From assembly GCA_013003285.1 (NCBI GenBank), contig JABDJY010000171.1, positions 1 through 10,839 of the forward strand: a stretch of DNA of 10,839 nucleotides, written 5' to 3'. Each line of letters starts with the position of its first letter. Within the stretch, counting starts at the first letter, position 1. This document shows positions 6,733 to 10,839 of this stretch, piece by piece. The DNA comes from Alphaproteobacteria bacterium (GTDB taxonomy: Bacteria; Pseudomonadota; Alphaproteobacteria; UBA6615). The notes under the pieces are model-generated. The model saw nothing but the letters and a program-made list of their open reading frames with translations. It had not been told where the DNA came from and did no database searches. Both the position numbers and the translations under genes were made by a program.

Positions 6733-7619
6733 TCAGGTTGTGCTTTTGGGGCGTTTTGGTGTTTTCCGCCGGGGCCACTTAGCGTCACCCCGGTTCGGCG
6801 GTGCGTAGCGCTCGACCTCGTAGTTCACCGAGACCATCCAGTCCGCATAGTCGGGCACGATCTGTTTGATCGCCTGCAGCAAATCCTGGCGGAAAACACC
6901 CTCGAGCGGTGTACCGCGGCCTGGCCAGATGCGGAATTTTGCGCGCAGGTAGGACTTTCCCGCACTGGTCTTGTGAGGGCCCGTGACTTCCGGCGAGGCG
7001 CGCAATATCCCTGGATACTGCTCCGTTGCTGATTCAGTTAGGAGTCGAACCGTTTTCTCGACTTCCGATGCCTTATCGCCATCCGCCGGAAGAACGGCAT
7101 CGACGAGACACCGTACATATCCGCGTGGATAGGAAATAACATTCGTGATGCTGCGGTTGGGCACGAAGACCTCCGCCCCCATGGGATTGCGCAGGACCGT
7201 AAAGCGCATGCCGAACCGCTCGACGATGCCCACCTGACCGCTAATTTCGATTACGTCGCCAATATCATAGAGGTTGGTAAACACAACCGTCAGGCCGCTG
7301 ACAACATCCTGCACCAGTCCCTGCGAACCAAACGCCACGGCGAGCCCGATTATCGAGGCGCTGGCGAAATAGGTCGTAAGCGATACGCCCAATTCCGTGA
7401 GCGCAAAGCCGATCGCCGCGAAGTAAAGCGTAAATATCAGGCCGCTGTGACGATGCTGATGATCGTGCGGGTCTTGGTTATATGCGCGGCGAACGCGCTG
7501 GACATCGCCCGCGTACTGGCTTTCCGCGTCACATAGACAATGCCATGCGCTGCCGCCGCCACGAGCAGCACAATTACGACACGTTGCCATATGGGAAGAT
7601 CGGCGAGGAATTCTGTCAT
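6733..7619 (-). pseudogene. MscS-family small-conductance mechanosensitive channel, disrupted by a one-base frameshift
   Basis: Two minus-strand frames together encode one MscS-type channel of about 295 residues. The first frame, from the ATG at 7617-7619, gives 60 residues: TM1 'WQRVVIVLLVAAAAHGIVYV' and 'TKTRTIISIVTA', then stops at 7437-7439. The next frame continues 'LIFTLYFAAIGFALTELGVSL', then the pore helix and beta domain: SIIGLAVAFGSQGLVQDVVS, FTNLYDIGDVIEISGQVGIV and LRNPMGAEVFVPNRS, all classic MscS features. It ends with an alpha/beta domain and a basic tail, with stop at 6733-6735. The reading must move back one base near 7437-7450, consistent with loss of one base in a G/C-rich GCGGCC stretch. 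No standard slippery heptamer is present there. The protein would normally open under membrane tension to release solutes during hypo-osmotic shock. The break could be a true mutation or a sequencing error. No strong ribosome-binding site precedes the ATG. Confidence 0.85.
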
Positions 7620-7629
7620 GTTCTAGAAC
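7620..7629. repeat. 10-bp perfect palindrome abutting the mscS start
   Basis: GTTCTAGAAC is its own reverse complement and sits directly against the mscS start codon, in the place where a ribosome-binding site would be expected. A 10-bp palindrome can occur by chance, so a regulatory role is only a possibility. Confidence 0.25.
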
Positions 7630-7965
7630 TAAATGAGCGATGTGCCAAAAACGAGTTGCTCCACCTTAGCGTACCTCACCCCTGGCCGAAACTTGGACGG
7701 TAATACCAAGATCATCGATCTCCATCATGTCTCCCATTCAAATCGTCAACACAACGGGCTTAACGGTCGAGGCCATTGCAAAATGAACCGCATATGACAA
7801 CGCCTTTGCCGTCGATATTCTGGTAGTTTTGCGAACCTGGTTGCCACGAGCGAATAATATCGATGCCGTTGGAGCCAAAACATTACTCTTGAGAAACCCG
7901 CCCCTGCCGACGACTTACGAAAGACGCGCGCCTGTACGCTGTCTAATCGCTAGAAGGATCCAGAA
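7630..7965. other. Intergenic region between divergent mscS and mgtE
   Basis: About 340 bp without a believable gene. Open frames here are short and run into mgtE in the wrong frame. I looked for a magnesium (M-box) riboswitch before mgtE and did not find its conserved blocks on the plus strand. One weak promoter-like pair is present: TTGCGA (7829-7834), an 18-bp spacer, then AATAAT (7853-7858), about 100 nt ahead of the mgtE start. The ribosome-binding site AAGGA lies just before the mgtE ATG. Both divergent genes should have their promoters here. Confidence 0.5.
7829..7858 (+). promoter_or_regulatory. Weak candidate promoter for mgtE
   Basis: TTGCGA (7829-7834) and AATAAT (7853-7858) are separated by 18 bp, resembling sigma-70 -35 and -10 boxes. 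Transcription would start near 7865, giving a leader of about 100 nt. Both boxes are imperfect and were found by eye. Confidence 0.22.
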
Positions 7966-9327
7966 ATGGCCACGGAAACGGAAACACGCCCTTGGGAACG
8001 TCTTCGTGAATTTGCGAATGGCGAAGACACCGTCGGCCTTAAAGAATTTCTGTCGTCGCTCGAACCCACCGAGGCGGTGCGGGCGATCTTGCGTCTTGAT
8101 ACCGACAGCCAAGAAAAGGTGTTAACGACCTTGTCTCCCGCGGAAGCGGCCGACTTGATCGAAGATTTGCCCGATGAGCAGGCGGTAGAGATCATCGAGA
8201 ATCTCGAGCCCGCCGATGCTGCATCTATCGTGACCGAGATGCAGAGCGACGAGCAGGCCGATCTGCTTGCCGATATGGAAAGCGACGACGCGGAGGCCAT
8301 TCTGCGCGAGATGCCGGTCGAAGATGCCACCGAGGTACGCCAGTTGGCGAGCTATGACGATAACGTCGCCGGCGGCCTGATGATGACCGAGTTCTTCAAG
8401 TATGAGGAGAATGCCACCGCCGGTGATGTGCTGGACGATTTGAACGCCCGCGCCGATAACATCGACGACTACTTCACCCACTACGCCTATGTGATCTCAT
8501 CGTGGGGAAAGCTCGTCGGGGTCTTGGAGGTACGGGATTTGGCGTTAACGCCACGGCGCACCCCTTTGGCCGAAATCATGGCACCGGCTATCTTCGTCAA
8601 GGCGGAGACGGGGTTGGACGAACTTAAGGGCTTCATCGATCGTAATTTTTACGCGGCCATCCCCGTTGTAAATCGGCGCGGCAGCTTGTTGGGTGTGGTG
8701 CGACGAACGGCCGTGCAGGAGGCGCTGGCCGAGCGCGCCGACCGGGAAATGTTGCGCATGCAAGGCATCGTCGGCGGCGATGAGATACGTACGCTACCGA
8801 CTCTGACCCGATCACGCCGACGCCTGTCCTGGCTGAGTGTCAATATCGTGCTCAACATCGCGGCCGCCAGCGTCATCGCGCTCTATATCGACACGCTCGA
8901 AGCCGTCATCGCGCTCGCCGTCTTCCTGCCAATCATTTCCGACATGAGCGGATGCACGGGCAATCAGGCGGTCGCGGTCAGCATGCGAGAATTGTCGCTC
9001 GGTATCGTCAAACCATTCGAGGTGTTGCGCGTGTGGCTCAAAGAAATATCCGTCGGCCTCATCAATGGCGTCGCGTTGGGTGCTGTTCTCGGTGGGGTCG
9101 CGTGGGCCTGGAAGGGCAATCCCTATTTAGGGTTGGTTGTTGGTGGCGCTTTAGCGCTCAACACATTAATCGCTGTTTCCATCGGTGGGGTGGTGCCGTT
9201 GATGCTCAAACGGGCCGGCGTCGACCCAGCGTTAGCCTCCGGCCCGATCCTCACAACGGTGACCGATATATTCGGGTTTTTCCTGGTTTTGAGTTTCGCC
9301 GCTCTCATGTTGCCAAAGCTGACATAG
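7966..9327 (+). CDS. mgtE: MgtE magnesium transporter
   Basis: 453 residues, the usual length for MgtE. The N-terminal superhelical MgtE_N domain (about 20-125) has repeated acidic helices such as LSPAEAADLIEDLPDEQAVE. A CBS pair (about 130-255) carries 'YAYVISSWGKLVGVLEVRDL' and 'AAIPVVNRRGSLLGVVRR'. A connecting helix leads to the five-helix membrane domain (about 285-450). This includes ISDMSGCTGNQAVAVSMREL (324-343) and DPALASGPILTTVTDIFGFF (420-439). The Asp of TTVTD (434) corresponds to the pore Asp that binds Mg2+ in the Thermus structure. MgtE is an inner-membrane dimeric Mg2+ channel; its N and CBS domains close the pore when cytoplasmic Mg2+ is high. The ATG is preceded by AAGGA at good spacing. 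It is the only Mg2+ uptake gene in the window, opposite in likely direction of transport to the CNNM/CorC protein. Confidence 0.96.
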   Translation: MATETETRPWERLREFANGEDTVGLKEFLSSLEPTEAVRAILRLDTDSQEKVLTTLSPAEAADLIEDLPDEQAVEIIENLEPADAASIVTEMQSDEQADLLADMESDDAEAILREMPVEDATEVRQLASYDDNVAGGLMMTEFFKYEENATAGDVLDDLNARADNIDDYFTHYAYVISSWGKLVGVLEVRDLALTPRRTPLAEIMAPAIFVKAETGLDELKGFIDRNFYAAIPVVNRRGSLLGVVRRTAVQEALAERADREMLRMQGIVGGDEIRTLPTLTRSRRRLSWLSVNIVLNIAAASVIALYIDTLEAVIALAVFLPIISDMSGCTGNQAVAVSMRELSLGIVKPFEVLRVWLKEISVGLINGVALGAVLGGVAWAWKGNPYLGLVVGGALALNTLIAVSIGGVVPLMLKRAGVDPALASGPILTTVTDIFGFFLVLSFAALMLPKLT

Positions 9328-9388
9328 ATGCCACATTGTCGATAGTCACATGAGACCTGGGACATTATTAGACGGAATGGAGTGACTA

Positions 9389-9919
9389 ATGAATTTAGAA
9401 AATAACCAATATGTTGTTGGTGTTTTTCGCGAGGTCGGGGCGTTTGAGCGCGCGCTTGACGGCTTGTTAAGGGCGGGGTTCGACCCATCAGCGGTCAGCG
9501 TGCTCGGCAGTCACGAGGAGATTATTGCGCAATTTGGTCGAATCCCACGGCCCGAGGAGTTGGCAGACAACCCTAAAACACCTCGCGAGTCGCTGGAAAC
9601 CGAATCCACCCTGCACAAAGCCGTCGATTTTATTGCCGGGACACTGGCGGTGATTAGCGAAGTCGGCACGGCAGCCGCCGCCTACGCAATCGGCGGGCCC
9701 GTTGGCGTCGCCGCGGCGTCAGCCGATCTAACCGACACCACGGTCGATAACCTGCTGTCTGACTATGTGGACGACCATTATCGGGAGCAGTTTGAAGAAA
9801 ATCTTCGCGATGGCGGCATGATATGCTGGGTGCTCACACCCGATAATAAAGCCGCTGTGGCTGCCGCGAAGGTTCTGGCGTTAGCCGGCGGTCGGCATAT
9901 CCACGAGACCGACTTTTGA
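9389..9919 (+). CDS. Small YflT-like (general stress protein 17M-type) protein
   Basis: 176 residues. The N-terminal part 'YVVGVFREVGAFERALDGLL' followed by RAGFDPSAVSVLG is a beta-alpha-beta unit of the kind found in YflT/general-stress-17M proteins. The middle (about 82-113) is Gly/Ala-rich, 'AAAAYAIGGPVGVAAA', able to insert in or pack against a membrane. The end 'GGMICWVLTPDNKAAVAAAK' through 'GGRHIHETDF' is a second beta-alpha-beta unit echoing the first. The ATG has GGAGTGA just upstream, a good ribosome-binding site. It follows mgtE by 61 nt on the same strand with no terminator between, so co-transcription is plausible. The name is a fold-level resemblance and the molecular role is unknown. 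A link to stress is known only for related Bacillus proteins. Confidence 0.8.
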   Translation: MNLENNQYVVGVFREVGAFERALDGLLRAGFDPSAVSVLGSHEEIIAQFGRIPRPEELADNPKTPRESLETESTLHKAVDFIAGTLAVISEVGTAAAAYAIGGPVGVAAASADLTDTTVDNLLSDYVDDHYREQFEENLRDGGMICWVLTPDNKAAVAAAKVLALAGGRHIHETDF

Positions 9920-10063
9920 GAATCCATCGGCCGAACTAAGGCAGGCCAGCAGAAACTATCCGAGAAAGCCGCTGGACCAGGATTCTTGCCGGTAATTGTC
10001 GCAAAGTTCTAACGTCGAAGCTTTGCCACTAGGCGAGGTTGCTAGTTTCAGCGGCCATTCGGA

Positions 10064-10477
10064 CTACACTTTTGATTTTTTCACAGCACTTTCAATGGCG
10101 TTATCTAATTCGCCGGCTTTTATTGCCTTGATGACGGTGCGGTAGACCGCCGGGAGTTTTCTGAGGGAACCGACTTCAATAGAATTGCCTTGTCCGGCAA
10201 TATTTAGTGGAATCTTATTGTAGCGAATCTGTGTGTAAATGAGGTTGTCGGGTTCAGTCTTCCACCAAAGGCGAGGCCGCACACTAACGATTTTATGCCC
10301 GCGCTTTCTTTTGAGTAGAAGAGGCTTTTTCTGCTCCGCCAGCCGGACTAATTCTATTTGCTCCTCAACATTCGCAATTAGTTTTTGGCGCCGGTATTCC
10401 ACAGTCTCCAATTTCTGTCTTGCGCTCGCTGTCGCTAAAACTCGGCGCGAGATTTTGAGCTTATCTAAGTGGCCCAT
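10064..10477 (-). CDS. Small basic protein of unknown function (resembles DUF6641-type proteins)
   Basis: 137 residues, Lys/Arg-rich, with no membrane segment or signal. The N-terminal half is a charged helix 'RRQKLIANVEEQIELVRLAE', then a basic strand region 'RKRGHKIVSVRPRLWWKTEP'. The C-terminal half is 'NLIYTQIRYNKIPLNIAGQG' followed by NSIEVGSLRKLPAVYRTVIK and AIKAGELDNAIES. From memory this layout (charged helix, WW-type strand, 'IRYG-x-PL', 'IEVG', 'AGELD') resembles proteins called DUF6641; I could not check this. Their function is unknown. The ATG has AGGA 8 nt upstream (TATAGGATCCGATATG), supporting the start. By hand count, 10081-10440 is about 47-48% GC, lower than the neighbouring mgtE, which together with the AT-rich gap upstream hints at acquired DNA. 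Confidence 0.7.
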   Translation of the reverse strand: MGHLDKLKISRRVLATASARQKLETVEYRRQKLIANVEEQIELVRLAEQKKPLLLKRKRGHKIVSVRPRLWWKTEPDNLIYTQIRYNKIPLNIAGQGNSIEVGSLRKLPAVYRTVIKAIKAGELDNAIESAVKKSKV

Positions 10478-10696
10478 ATCGGATCCTATAACAGTGCGTT
10501 TTTCGCTCTAAGCGTAGTTATATAGACGCCGGTATTGGTCTGATTTTACAACATTCAAGATTAGAACATGCAACCGATCTAATCCTAGCAACCGTAAGTT
10601 CCAGTCCACGGATATATAGAATCTTTTACGGCCAGGATGATTGGAATAAAGGCCTATATTCGCCAAGCCACCGCGAGCCGCCCTTTGCAGTCTCAC
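10478..10696. other. AT-rich intergenic stretch upstream of the 137-residue protein gene
   Basis: About 220 bp of low GC (10501-10560 is about 38% by hand count). A minus-strand frame stays open from 10696 to 10508, directly after and in the same frame as the stop of the right-edge gene. It would start at a GTG with no ribosome-binding site and matches nothing I recognise, so I do not call it a gene. The promoter of the 137-residue protein gene probably lies here, but no convincing -35/-10 pair was found. Confidence 0.4.
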
Positions 10697-10839
10697 CTAG
10701 GCGATATCCTGCAGGACCTGAACCGCGCGTACGCTGACTTCGACCGACATATCGATGAAATCTTCGCTCTGTCCGCCGTATGTCCCCGAAACCGGGATCG
10801 CCTGGGCCGGTTCGCGCGCCACGGCGATGGGGATCAGAT
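10697..10839 (-). CDS. C-terminal end of an unidentified protein (start beyond right edge)
   Basis: The minus strand is open from the right edge for 46 codons to a TAG at 10697-10699. The peptide reads LIPIAVAREPAQAIPVSGTY then GGQSEDFIDMSVEVSVRAVQ and VLQDIA. About two thirds of first codon positions are purines, with G near half, and third positions are GC-rich, as expected for a real gene here. The opposing plus-strand frame shares the same third positions, so GC3 cannot separate them, but first-position bias and a clean terminal stop favour the minus strand. The alternating 'DMSVEVSVRAVQVL' suggests a terminal beta strand. I do not recognise the family from so short a piece. Confidence 0.55.
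   Translation of the reverse strand, partial: LIPIAVAREPAQAIPVSGTYGGQSEDFIDMSVEVSVRAVQVLQDIA

Noticed and set aside
7430..7450. Programmed -1 ribosomal frameshift in mscS
   Set aside because: No X-XXY-YYZ slippery heptamer and no obvious downstream stem at the crossing point. A simple base loss explains it better.
7630..7965. Magnesium (M-box) riboswitch before mgtE
   Set aside because: The conserved blocks expected of an M-box are not present on the plus strand. A GGTGAGG-like patch occurs only on the opposite strand and without the rest of the structure.
7829..8125. Plus-strand 98-codon frame overlapping the start of mgtE
   Set aside because: Out of frame with mgtE, Arg/Pro-rich, with no ribosome-binding site or similarity.
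9920..9985. Inverted arms GAATCC / GGATTC after the YflT-like gene
   Set aside because: The arms are 6 bp and far apart with no T tract, so this is likely chance.
10638..10839. Plus-strand frame open to the right edge, starting at an ATG at 10638
   Set aside because: It overlaps the minus-strand C-terminal frame with shared third positions. Its first-position base bias is weaker and the ribosome-binding site is too close to the ATG. Not fully excluded without more sequence.

Overview
The window looks like a chromosomal stretch from a Gram-negative proteobacterium, most likely an alphaproteobacterium. That reading rests on a two-gene tamA-tamB outer-membrane assembly operon, moderately GC-rich coding DNA, and MgtE and CNNM/CorC proteins of proteobacterial type. 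No rRNA, tRNA, insertion sequence, phage structural gene or CRISPR array is visible. The order or genus is not resolved by sequence reading alone.

Layout. On the minus strand from the left edge: the N-terminal part of tamB (cut by the window edge), then tamA 2 nt upstream of it, then a CNNM/CorC-type (HlyC/CorC, UPF0053) membrane protein with DUF21, two CBS domains and a CorC_HlyC domain. Upstream of that lies a 511-residue polytopic protein built of five tandem 'TM_helix' repeats (CmpX-like, mechanosensitive-channel-related). It is separated from the CNNM gene by a strong nested-hairpin terminator. A divergent promoter region with a perfect inverted repeat leads into a plus-strand gene for a small protein with a helix-turn-helix-like N-terminus. 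This converges on a small minus-strand gene of unknown function, which lies immediately downstream of an mscS-type channel gene broken by a one-base frameshift.

On the right half, the plus strand carries mgtE (Mg2+ channel/transporter) and a small stress-protein-like gene of YflT type. The last kilobase is AT-richer. It holds a minus-strand basic protein of 137 residues, an AT-rich gap, and the C-terminal 46 codons of an unidentified minus-strand gene that runs off the right edge.

Theme. Between about 2.7 and 9.9 kb, five genes point to ion balance and membrane-tension or osmotic stress: CNNM/CorC (linked to Mg2+/Co2+ efflux or Mg2+ homeostasis), the TM_helix-repeat protein, MscS, MgtE and a YflT-like protein. 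They sit next to the outer-membrane assembly pair tamAB. Joint function is inferred from neighbourhood only. The genes lie in several transcription units on both strands. I found no convincing previously undescribed defence or mobile system. The most unusual items are the frameshifted mscS, the fivefold repeat channel-like protein, the inverted repeat beside the HTH-like gene, and the base-composition shift at the right end.
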